From: Saprospirales bacterium
Lineage (GTDB): Bacteria > Bacteroidota > Bacteroidia > Chitinophagales > Saprospiraceae
DNA length: 37,110 bases
Direction: 5' to 3'
Assembly (NCBI GenBank): GCA_007693915.1
Contig: RECS01000080.1
Coordinates: forward strand, 1 to 37,110
The notes under the pieces: model-generated
What the model was told of the DNA's origin: nothing
Seen by the model: only the letters and a program-made list of their open reading frames with translations
The model's database searches: none
Position numbers and translations under genes: made by a program
Part shown: in pieces, positions 25,225-32,789 of the stretch
Position numbering within the stretch: the first letter of the stretch is position 1
How the letters are laid out: the number at the start of each line of letters is the position of its first letter

Positions 25225-25232
25225 CAAAGATA
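25225..25232 (-). promoter_or_regulatory. candidate -7 box TATCTTTG at the antitoxin start
   Basis: Read on the minus strand the bases are TATCTTTG, an exact TAnnTTTG match 6 bp before the antitoxin ATG at 25219. If used, transcription would begin almost at the start codon, giving a nearly leaderless transcript. No -33 element at the right distance is visible, so the match may be chance. Confidence 0.3.
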
Positions 25233-25313
25233 ATCAATATCTGAAAATTCTGTCTGTAGAGGTAGGCTTTTTTTCTACACTTGTAGGCAACGTCTCACGT
25301 ATAATATTAGTGA

Positions 25314-25354
25314 CAACTTAAAATGCGCTAATTTTTCGGTTAAACTTTAAGTTG
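25314..25354. repeat. 9-bp inverted repeat in the third spacer
   Basis: CAACTTAAA (25314-25322) and TTTAAGTTG (25346-25354) are perfectly complementary, with a 23-base loop. It stands between the antitoxin gene and repeat copy 2, inside a segment that ends with GTTATGCGCTGTG, and may be part of a recombination-site-like structure. No T-run follows on either strand, so it is not a standard terminator. Confidence 0.55.
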
Positions 25355-25413
25355 CTAAAAATACACAAAACTCTCGTTTCAGCCACAAATCTCGCCATTT
25401 TTGTTATGCGCTG

Positions 25414-25505
25414 TGTGTGCCCCGAATGGCCAACCTTCCATCAAAGATAGCTAATTGATGGAAAAGTAAGGATGCTGAAAGCAGTATTCATTAGCAAATG
25501 GAGTA
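25414..25505. repeat. 92-bp direct repeat, copy 2
   Basis: This is the second copy of the 92-bp repeat described at 24371. It ends 16 bp before the stop codon of the antiporter gene (25521), so the right junction of the accessory segment is almost flush with a core gene. Sequence beyond 25505 does not match that beyond 24462. Confidence 0.9.
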
Positions 25506-25520
25506 CGAACGAACTATCCC

Positions 25521-27620
25521 TTACTGCTTATTAAAAAGATTATACCCCAGGGTCCAACTTTGGGAACTTGCAAAATCATCTGTTGGCTCAGATTCTTTAA
25601 TTTCCTGTTTGGTGGTTTCAGGTATGACGAAGACTATGTCCATTTCATTGAAATTGGAACAGAGAATACCGGGCATACTGACAAGTGAAGTGGAATAAGC
25701 CGGTGAATCTTTTCTGGCTGAAACAGCAAACAGTAGATCATCATCCTTTAAATCTTTGAAAAGCATCAGGATATTTTCATAGCCGCTCCAAATCTTATAA
25801 TTGACATTTTTGGCAGAATACTTTTTCTGTATGATGGGTTCTATGGCGTCTTTGGAGGCTTCTGTACAGAAAAAGTGAATCTTATTACCACTTAACTTCG
25901 CATAATTGATAATTTTTCCCAGCCACAACTCAAATGAAACCTCTTCTTCTGCATTTGCAGGTACGGCTACTAAAATCCTTTTGAGCGTATTCAGCGGGTG
26001 AACCGGCTTATAGATAAATAAAGTGGAATTATTGATTTCTATCAACTCATCCAGCATAATGTTAAACTTGGCCTGATAAGAGTCCTTTTGACCCGACCAA
26101 CCCATGACAATTTCTGTGGAATGAGTATCTCTTGCAGCCCTATGGATTCCATTGGCGATATTTGCATCTACGCGGGTTTCATCTTCCACACCATGGCCAT
26201 AGTCACCGGCATATTTGGTCGCTTTCTCCAGCACTTTTTGACCCTGTGCCAGTAATTCTCTTGATTGGTCTCCTTCCTCAGCAACAAAAACTGTATGGAA
26301 TTTTTCTTTGGATTTTGCATTTTTGACCGATGAGGCGAGGTCAATAAGCCCTTTTACCCTATCGTCTCTGTGCACTGAAACCAATATTCGCTGATCCACT
26401 TTTTCAACTTCGGGTAGTTTTTCTCCCTCAGTTTTGGCTATTTCAGTACCGGCTTTTTCTGCATAATACGAACCTACAAGACAGGTAACGAGAATCATCA
26501 CCACTGTTCCGTTTAGTACCGCTTCATTGAATAAGCCCAGATTTACACCTACAAAAACAACCGCAAGTGTAGCGGCAGCCTGAGTCGAGGAGAGACCGAA
26601 CATCAGGTTCCTCTCCGCAGTATTCCAACCAAAGCTTTTTTGCGTTACCCAAGCAGCCAACCATTTTGCACCTAATGCAATGACAGTCATCACTACTGCT
26701 ACAATAATGGCCTCGAATCCTTGAACCAAAACGCGAACATCCACTATCATACCCACTGATAAAAGGAAAAACGGTATAAATAAAGCATTACCAACAAATT
26801 CAATTCGATTCATCATAGGCGATGTATGAGGAACGAGTTTATTCAATGCCAGTCCTGCAAAGAAGGCTCCGATGATGGCCTCCAGGCCGGCTATCTCAGC
26901 AAGGAAGGCTGCCAGATAAACCAGTGCAAGAATAAAAATATACTGCGATACTGCATCTTCGTATTTTCTGAAAAACCAACGCGCAAGCATTGGGAACCCT
27001 ATCATTACTATAAGTGTAAAAATAATTGACGAAACCCCCAGCGTTATCCAGAATGCCTGACCCACTTCACCTCTGGTCATACCTGCTATTACCGCCAAAA
27101 CGAATAGTGCAAGGGTATCTGTAATCATGGTGCCGCCAACTGTGATATTTACTATAGGGAGTTTTACCAGACCCATTTTACTGATAGCGGGATAAGCCAA
27201 CAGGGTATGTGAAGCGAACATGGAGGCCATAAGAATGGCTGACATCCATCCCAGACCGAGAACGTAATGCGCAATTACCGAACCCAAAACCATGGGGATG
27301 ATAAAAGTATTCATCCCAAAGTACATAGACTTCCACTTGTTTTTCTTGAAATCATTCATATCGATTTCAAGCCCTGCAAGAAACATGATATACAGTAAAC
27401 CCACACTTCCAAACAACTTAAAGGGTTCGTCGGAAGCAATTATCTGCAAGCCCTTGGGACCTATGATCACCCCTGCAATAATCAACCCGATAATGGATGG
27501 TATCTTGAAGCGACTTAGAACTATTGGAGAAAAAAGTACAATAAAAAGTACCAATGCAAAAACCAATACCGGATCCTCTAAAGGAAATTGAAAGTGTATA
27601 GAAAATGGTAGCATAAGCAA
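25521..27620 (-). CDS. CPA2-type cation:proton antiporter with universal-stress-like tail
   Basis: A 699-residue protein. Residues of about 10-385 form 12-13 membrane helices of the monovalent cation:proton antiporter-2 family (Kef/NapA-like); LIIAGVIIGPKGL, FLAGLEIDMNDF and GGTMITDTLALF are characteristic, and the last holds the conserved acidic residue of the transport site. The cytoplasmic tail has two universal stress-like segments, at about 405-540 (ILVSVHRDDRVKGLIDLA) and 555-690 (KRILVAVPANAEEE). The protein is predicted to exchange Na+ or K+ for protons at the inner membrane; the tail may sense nucleotides. It is core-type in composition and borders the accessory island at its 3' end. 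Confidence 0.93.
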   Translation of the reverse strand: MLMLPFSIHFQFPLEDPVLVFALVLFIVLFSPIVLSRFKIPSIIGLIIAGVIIGPKGLQIIASDEPFKLFGSVGLLYIMFLAGLEIDMNDFKKNKWKSMYFGMNTFIIPMVLGSVIAHYVLGLGWMSAILMASMFASHTLLAYPAISKMGLVKLPIVNITVGGTMITDTLALFVLAVIAGMTRGEVGQAFWITLGVSSIIFTLIVMIGFPMLARWFFRKYEDAVSQYIFILALVYLAAFLAEIAGLEAIIGAFFAGLALNKLVPHTSPMMNRIEFVGNALFIPFFLLSVGMIVDVRVLVQGFEAIIVAVVMTVIALGAKWLAAWVTQKSFGWNTAERNLMFGLSSTQAAATLAVVFVGVNLGLFNEAVLNGTVVMILVTCLVGSYYAEKAGTEIAKTEGEKLPEVEKVDQRILVSVHRDDRVKGLIDLASSVKNAKSKEKFHTVFVAEEGDQSRELLAQGQKVLEKATKYAGDYGHGVEDETRVDANIANGIHRAARDTHSTEIVMGWSGQKDSYQAKFNIMLDELIEINNSTLFIYKPVHPLNTLKRILVAVPANAEEEVSFELWLGKIINYAKLSGNKIHFFCTEASKDAIEPIIQKKYSAKNVNYKIWSGYENILMLFKDLKDDDLLFAVSARKDSPAYSTSLVSMPGILCSNFNEMDIVFVIPETTKQEIKESEPTDDFASSQSWTLGYNLFNKQ

Positions 27621-27665
27621 AGATTACAAGCGATTTTGGATTTAAATGTTTTTTTAACTGACCTG

Positions 27666-27673
27666 CAAATATA
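27666..27673 (-). promoter_or_regulatory. -7 promoter box TATATTTG for the antiporter gene
   Basis: On the minus strand the bases match TAnnTTTG exactly, 46 bp before the start codon at 27620. A -33 TTG at the usual distance is not clear. Confidence 0.45.
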
Positions 27674-27805
27674 ATTTTAATTAGCTATTGACTTCTGGAT
27701 TAAATGTGTTTAAAGTTGAAAGTACGATTTTTGTAGTGAAAAGATGGATGATTATGGTACGCATCAATTTTTCACCATTTGCTATTGTCCTTCATTTTTT
27801 ATCTT

Positions 27806-27836
27806 CCTCGTAACTTCATTTTATGTTATTACGAGG
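27806..27836. repeat. 8-bp inverted repeat between the coiled-coil and antiporter genes
   Basis: CCTCGTAA (27806-27813) and TTACGAGG (27829-27836) are perfectly complementary with a 15-base loop. It lies just after the stop codon of the coiled-coil gene on the minus strand, where a terminator would be expected, but the bases that follow on that strand are A rich rather than T rich. Confidence 0.45.
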
Positions 27837-27864
27837 CAAGCTAATTTTCAATTTTCAATTTCCA

Positions 27865-29193
27865 TCACTCTTCCTCCGATTTATCACCCTCCAAAGATAC
27901 TACAGTTGAGGCAATTCCGGCTGCATGTGCAATCAAATCATCCGCTCCACTTTCCGTTTTGGATTCTTTCTTTTCCACTTTTTTAGTATCGGTTTCTTTG
28001 ATTGCGGCAATTTTTTCAGCAGCTTTTTTGATTTTACCCTCCTCTGCTTTTCTTGCTTCCTCCGCAGCCTTCATCTCTTCCTCTATTTTCTTTTTAGCTT
28101 CCTCCTCTTTTTTCTTTAATTCCTGCTGCTTTGCCTTCTCTTCTTGTTTTCGTTTGTCCGCTTCAATCCTTTCCTCTAATTTTTCTTTCAATTGTTGCAT
28201 GTCATCCAGTTTTACCAGTTTGGATTTCATGCGCTCTTCGATCATTTTTATTTTGGCCTGCCTGATTTGGGACTCCAGTTGACCGGCATCAGAGGACTCA
28301 ATGCGCTTATCCTGAAAGCTGAGCTCCCTTTTATCTCGGTCTATAGAGCCTTGCATTTTTTTCATAGCATGCATCAGACCTTCATGCCTCTTTTGCAATT
28401 TACTTGAACCCGATTTGCTGCCTGTATCGCCGAACTTTTTCTCTTTTATTACTTTAAAGAGGTCATCCAGCCTTTTGAACACCTTGTTTTTATGTTGTCG
28501 GATCATCCGGGATTTATTGAACTCCCTCTGTATGCCTTTCAAATCTTCAAACAACGGCTGCAAACTAAGTCCTTCCTTAATTTTCTCCTCTACCTCATCC
28601 AGTTTTTTGTAAAAAGCGTCCTTATTGGACTCAGAATCTTTTTTCAATAAATCATCCATTTCCTTACGCATGGATTTAAGTTGATCAAACAATTTATTGA
28701 CTTGATTCTTTAAGTTTCTGTAGTGTCCGGGAAAAAGATTTTTTTCGCGAATTTGCTGCTGAACTTTGTTCCAGAAATCGCGTAATTCATCCCAATTGGA
28801 TTGTTCATATCTTCTTGCATTATCAATTTTTTCTCCAATATCCCCCAATTCTGATTTATAAACGGAAGCAAGCTTATTAGACATATTCAAATAATTCCAC
28901 TCCGCCCGGGCTTTATCAATCAGATCATCGCGTTCTGAACTGTATCCCTCCGGAATTATTAAGGAAGCCTCCGCGATATTTTGCTCTAGTTTATGGAGAA
29001 CAGGTGGAGGAGGAAAAGGTACTTCATTCCCATCTCTCCAAAGGTTCATCATTTGATTGTGAAATTCCTCGGTGACTTCTTTTTCGTCAAAAATGTAGGT
29101 GCTTACAATGCTTGATTGATCGTCATAACCTATTGCTAATAATACTCTTGCGTTTTCAGGGGTCTTCCCCCACAATACCAATCTTTTCTTCAT
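27865..29193 (-). CDS. DUF349-like coiled-coil cytoplasmic protein
   Basis: A 442-residue protein from the start chosen. The N-terminal 80 residues (MKKRLVLWGKTPENARVLLA onward) form a small alpha/beta region. The middle (about 120-300) is helical with repeats of WxxLRDFWNKVQQQI type that recall DUF349 proteins. Residues 300-420 are a long, highly charged coiled coil rich in Glu and Lys. No enzymatic motif is present. I know this layout as a common conserved protein in Bacteroidota without a proven role. An in-frame ATG at 29259 would add 22 residues including LIFLKGQADIVIF; the shorter start at 29193 matches the family beginning as I remember it and is preferred. It is transcribed alone. Confidence 0.72.
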   Translation of the reverse strand: MKKRLVLWGKTPENARVLLAIGYDDQSSIVSTYIFDEKEVTEEFHNQMMNLWRDGNEVPFPPPPVLHKLEQNIAEASLIIPEGYSSERDDLIDKARAEWNYLNMSNKLASVYKSELGDIGEKIDNARRYEQSNWDELRDFWNKVQQQIREKNLFPGHYRNLKNQVNKLFDQLKSMRKEMDDLLKKDSESNKDAFYKKLDEVEEKIKEGLSLQPLFEDLKGIQREFNKSRMIRQHKNKVFKRLDDLFKVIKEKKFGDTGSKSGSSKLQKRHEGLMHAMKKMQGSIDRDKRELSFQDKRIESSDAGQLESQIRQAKIKMIEERMKSKLVKLDDMQQLKEKLEERIEADKRKQEEKAKQQELKKKEEEAKKKIEEEMKAAEEARKAEEGKIKKAAEKIAAIKETDTKKVEKKESKTESGADDLIAHAAGIASTVVSLEGDKSEEE

Positions 29194-29579
29194 TAGTCCA
29201 AAATTTTTCTCTGCAAAAATTACTATGTCAGCTTGACCTTTCAAAAAAATCAAACTCATTCATAGAAAAAAGTAAGTAAATTCTAATTGTTCACCATCTT
29301 CGTATTTTTCCCAATGTGAATTAACTGCCTCACTTTAACTTTTTTCTTAACTACCAAATTTCTTCAATCACCCGACGTAAAGATCATTCTCCATTTAAAT
29401 CAGGTGGTATGCAAATTCAATTATCTTAACGTTTATTGCCTTGCATTAATTTTTAAAGTCAAAAATAATCGAACTACGAAGGTAGGAGATAATGATTATT
29501 TTATAGCCAAATTAGTCCTCCTTTTCTGTAAAATTACTAATTTTGATGCTCTTAGGATAAAAAGCAGAATCTGAAAAAA
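29194..29579. other. divergent intergenic region with a plus-strand promoter box
   Basis: The region separates the coiled-coil gene from the lamin-tail gene. TAATTTTG at 29538-29545 matches TAnnTTTG and lies 34 bp before the ATG at 29580; it is a likely promoter for the latter gene. Bases 29194-29259 could be the extended N-terminus of the coiled-coil gene. Nothing else is recognised. Confidence 0.5.
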
Positions 29580-32192
29580 ATGCGGACCTTTACTATTTGT
29601 TTACTATTATTGGCTACGTTTTTAAGCTCTTATGGGCAAGTTACGGACAATTTTGACAGGTCTGATTTAACTGTCGGAGGTCCGGATTGGATGGGTGAAA
29701 CGGACAAATTTATCATCAATGACAATCAACAACTTCAACTCAATGATGCTGCTGCCGGGACTTCAATGATCTATTTATCCTATCCGGGAGAAGAAGAAAT
29801 GCAATGGGATATATACTTTCGGATGAACTTCAATCCGTCTGCGAGCAATCGACTCAGGATTTATCTCGCAGCTCAGGACAGTAACCTGATGGAGTCCGAT
29901 GCATTTTATCTCGATATTGGTGAAAATGGAAATGATGTGCCCATTTATCTCGTAAGACGGACGGATGGTGCGGACGAGATTCTACTTACAATGGAAACTG
30001 GGGCAGTGGCATTTGACCCTGCTCAGGCAAGAGTAAAAGTTACTTACCACGGCGATGGAGAGTGGGAGTTGTGGGCAGATTATAAAGGCGAACAACTGTT
30101 TCCGGACAGGAGAAGTGTGGAAGGTGCATTTTTGGATACGGGAGATTATTTCTTTGGTTTGCATTGCAGCTATACGGTTACCAGAGCTACACTTTTTTTC
30201 TTCGATAACCTGAGAATAGGTACACCCCAGCCGGACACCACCATCATTGAGATTTCAGACATCAGAGTGCTCAGCCCGGACGGTATTCAGATTAGCTTGA
30301 GCAAATTGCCCGATGCGAACAGTGTACTGCTAACTGAAAATTATTCTATCCCGGGAATAGGCAACCCCAATCAAATCATCTATGATGACGAAAGTTCCAA
30401 CAGAATTGAGCTCTATTTCGAGCAGGAATTCGAAAATGGTGAAAATTACTTGCTGGAACTAAATGGACTTGAAGACCTGAGCGGCAACCTGAGTTTCGAC
30501 CAAAAGGAATTTACTTTTATTTTACCGGAATTAGCCTTGCCCGGAGACTTGGTCATTAATGAAATACATAGCCTTCCATCAGCCAATACCCTGATGCCAC
30601 AAATTAAATTTATCGAGCTTTATAACCCATCCGATAAGTTTATTGATCTGTCGGGAATTACCTTTTCGGATCGTTCAAGAACTGCCACATTAAAAGAAGA
30701 AATTCTGTCTCCAGGTGAATTCCTTTTAGTAGCAAGCGCCTCAGATATTGGGCAATTGGAGTCATTTGGCAGGACAATGGGGCTTGATATTTTTCCCAGC
30801 ATCAATAACAATAATGACGATATTGAATTGAGATCCGCAAGTGGTGAATTGTTGTTTGCCGTTTCTTACCGCCCCAATTGGTTTGACGATGCCGTAAAGG
30901 CAGAAGGTGGCTATTCTCTAGAACTGATCAATCCGAATATTTTGTGTGCTAGCCGGGATAACTGGAGATTGAGTAATAATGCTTCCGGTGGTACACCGGG
31001 TGCAGTCAATAGCGTATTTGATGCCGATTTTACACCAGGAGCGCCGGAAATTTCTTATGGTAGTTTTTCGGATGCCGGGCAACTTACTCTTGTTTTTGAT
31101 AGGGAACTGGACTGGAATGCCGGATTGAGTATTACTGCTCTGAATATTGATGCTTTGGAAGGTGATGCCCAAGTTTTAGTGGATCCGAGAGCTCCTTTTC
31201 AATTGGAACTAAATACTCAGGAACCCTGGCAGGAAGACCAATTTTACCGCATTGAAATTGAGGGATTGACCTCTTGTGCCGGTGATGTGACAGGTGGATC
31301 AATTTTTTACGAGTTTAAAGTACCGGTTCCGGCAAATCCCGGAGAATTGGTAATCAATGAATTACTCTACCATCCACCTGTAGGAGTTCGTGATTTCATC
31401 GAATTGAATAATGTCTCTGAGGAAAACTATTTCAGGCTTTCAGACCTCCTTTTTTACCATAAAAGATCCAATCAAACCGAAGTAGTTCTTCGTCCCTCAT
31501 CAGACCGCATTATCCAAACAGGAGATTTACTAACCATAGGCAGAGAAACAGAATTGATATCTTCAGCTTATGAAGTTGAAAACCCGAAGTGGTTACATAC
31601 ACTTGATCTTTTTTCAATAGATAACAATTCCGGAAGTTTGGTTTTATCAGCTTTTCACACTGATGAGGTGGTGGTATTAGATAGTATTTCCTATTCTTCC
31701 GACTTACATGATCCACTGCTTCGGAATACTCGCGGCATTTCACTTGAGCGGACCGACTCCGCTTTAGATGGTAGTTTTTCGGCTGCATGGTATTCCGCCT
31801 CAACCTTTTCCGGGGGTGCGACACCAACAGCACAAAATAGTCAGAAAAGAATTGTGGCAGAAGTAGACAGCAAAGACTTTTTCTTTCTTCCCACCCGTAC
31901 ATTCAGCCCAAATGGCGACGGATTTGAGGATTTTCTGCAACTGGAGTATCGAATAGATGACCCCGGATATGTAGCCAATATCAGAATATTTGACATGAAT
32001 GGTCGATTGGTGCGAAATCTGGTCAGAAATGAAAGTCTGGGAACCAATGGCGTGATTCTCTGGTCAGGTGAAAACAACAGTGGTGAAAAAGCTAATATCG
32101 GAATTTACGTCATCCTCATTGAGCTGCACAACATCAATGGAGACCGGAAAAAAGAAAGGCTTACGGCAGTTCTTGCTGATCGATTAAACTAA
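29580..32192 (+). CDS. secreted lamin-tail-domain protein with FlgD-like C-terminal domain
   Basis: An 870-residue protein. Residues 1-19 are a signal peptide (ATFLSSYG, then QVTDNFDR). The first part (about 20-215) resembles a concanavalin-like beta sandwich. SISDIRVLSPDG-type Ig-like modules follow, then two lamin-tail domains, one starting LVINEIHSLPSANT near 320 and one starting LVINELLYHPPVGVRDFIELNN near 588. The final 100 residues (FSPNGDGFEDFLQLEYRI, IRIFDMNGRLVR, ILWSGENNSGEKANIGIYV) are a FlgD-Ig-like fold that in Bacteroidota often serves at the end of T9SS cargo. Likely a surface or secreted structural protein; no catalytic site was seen. The ElaA gene follows after 6 bp and may share the transcript. 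Confidence 0.88.
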   Translation: MRTFTICLLLLATFLSSYGQVTDNFDRSDLTVGGPDWMGETDKFIINDNQQLQLNDAAAGTSMIYLSYPGEEEMQWDIYFRMNFNPSASNRLRIYLAAQDSNLMESDAFYLDIGENGNDVPIYLVRRTDGADEILLTMETGAVAFDPAQARVKVTYHGDGEWELWADYKGEQLFPDRRSVEGAFLDTGDYFFGLHCSYTVTRATLFFFDNLRIGTPQPDTTIIEISDIRVLSPDGIQISLSKLPDANSVLLTENYSIPGIGNPNQIIYDDESSNRIELYFEQEFENGENYLLELNGLEDLSGNLSFDQKEFTFILPELALPGDLVINEIHSLPSANTLMPQIKFIELYNPSDKFIDLSGITFSDRSRTATLKEEILSPGEFLLVASASDIGQLESFGRTMGLDIFPSINNNNDDIELRSASGELLFAVSYRPNWFDDAVKAEGGYSLELINPNILCASRDNWRLSNNASGGTPGAVNSVFDADFTPGAPEISYGSFSDAGQLTLVFDRELDWNAGLSITALNIDALEGDAQVLVDPRAPFQLELNTQEPWQEDQFYRIEIEGLTSCAGDVTGGSIFYEFKVPVPANPGELVINELLYHPPVGVRDFIELNNVSEENYFRLSDLLFYHKRSNQTEVVLRPSSDRIIQTGDLLTIGRETELISSAYEVENPKWLHTLDLFSIDNNSGSLVLSAFHTDEVVVLDSISYSSDLHDPLLRNTRGISLERTDSALDGSFSAAWYSASTFSGGATPTAQNSQKRIVAEVDSKDFFFLPTRTFSPNGDGFEDFLQLEYRIDDPGYVANIRIFDMNGRLVRNLVRNESLGTNGVILWSGENNSGEKANIGIYVILIELHNINGDRKKERLTAVLADRLN

Positions 32193-32198
32193 GAACTT

Positions 32199-32651
32199 AT
32201 GGTGAATTACGAATTCAAAAAGTTTCATCAACTCAATACTCAGGAATTATACGATTTACTTCAACTTAGGTCTGCTGTATTTGTTGTGGAGCAGGATTGC
32301 GTTTACCAGGATTTAGACAATCTGGATCAGAAAGCTATTCATCTGCTGGGCTATGATGAAAAGAAAAACTTAGTGGCATACGCTCGAATACTGCCAGAAA
32401 ATATCCCTTATCCCAAGTGCTGTTCGATAGGCAGAATCATCAGTTCCAGGAGCATGCGGGGAAAAGGTTTAGGCAAGGCTGTTATGAAAAAAAGCCTGAG
32501 CTATTGCGCTGAAAACTTCAAAGGCATACCAATAAAAATTATGGCCCAATACTATCTCCTCGACTTTTATCGATCCTTTGGTTTTGAAGCAGTTGGTGAA
32601 AAATTTTTAGAAGACGGAATCTGGCATATTGATATGGTTAGCCTAGATTAG
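32199..32651 (+). CDS. elaA: ElaA-type GNAT acetyltransferase
   Basis: A 150-residue GNAT protein of the ElaA group. ELYDLLQLRSAVFVVEQDC is the family start, GRIISSRSMRGKGLGKAVMKK is the acetyl-CoA pyrophosphate loop with RGKGLG, and AQYYLLDFYRSFGFEAVGE is the usual closing helix and strand. Length matches the family. Substrate unknown; ElaA members are thought to acetylate small amines or proteins. It begins 6 bp after the lamin-tail gene, which suggests co-transcription, but the two proteins have no clear functional link. Confidence 0.92.
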   Translation: MVNYEFKKFHQLNTQELYDLLQLRSAVFVVEQDCVYQDLDNLDQKAIHLLGYDEKKNLVAYARILPENIPYPKCCSIGRIISSRSMRGKGLGKAVMKKSLSYCAENFKGIPIKIMAQYYLLDFYRSFGFEAVGEKFLEDGIWHIDMVSLD

Positions 32652-32749
32652 ATGATCCGTTCAGTCGACTATTGCACCATAAGTAATACTTAGGGAATTT
32701 GAGCATTTAATCCTTAACTATTGGCGTAAAAAAAGAACAAAACAATTCG

Positions 32750-32785
32750 AGGATTCAAGCGAGAGATACCCAAAACGCGAATCCT
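32750..32785. repeat. 7-bp inverted repeat between convergent genes
   Basis: AGGATTC (32750-32756) and GAATCCT (32779-32785) are complementary with a 22-base loop. The interval lies between the convergent ElaA and AsmA genes, so a two-way terminator is possible, but no T-run adjoins the stem. Confidence 0.35.
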
Positions 32786-32789
32786 ATCT

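Noticed and set aside
22014-25505. A complete restriction-modification or phage-defence operon
   Set aside because: No methyltransferase, helicase or sensor gene is present, and the three modules are separated by long spacers rather than arranged as an operon.
27806-27836. Rho-independent terminator of the coiled-coil gene
   Set aside because: The stem is good but the bases following it on the minus strand are A rich, not a T-run.
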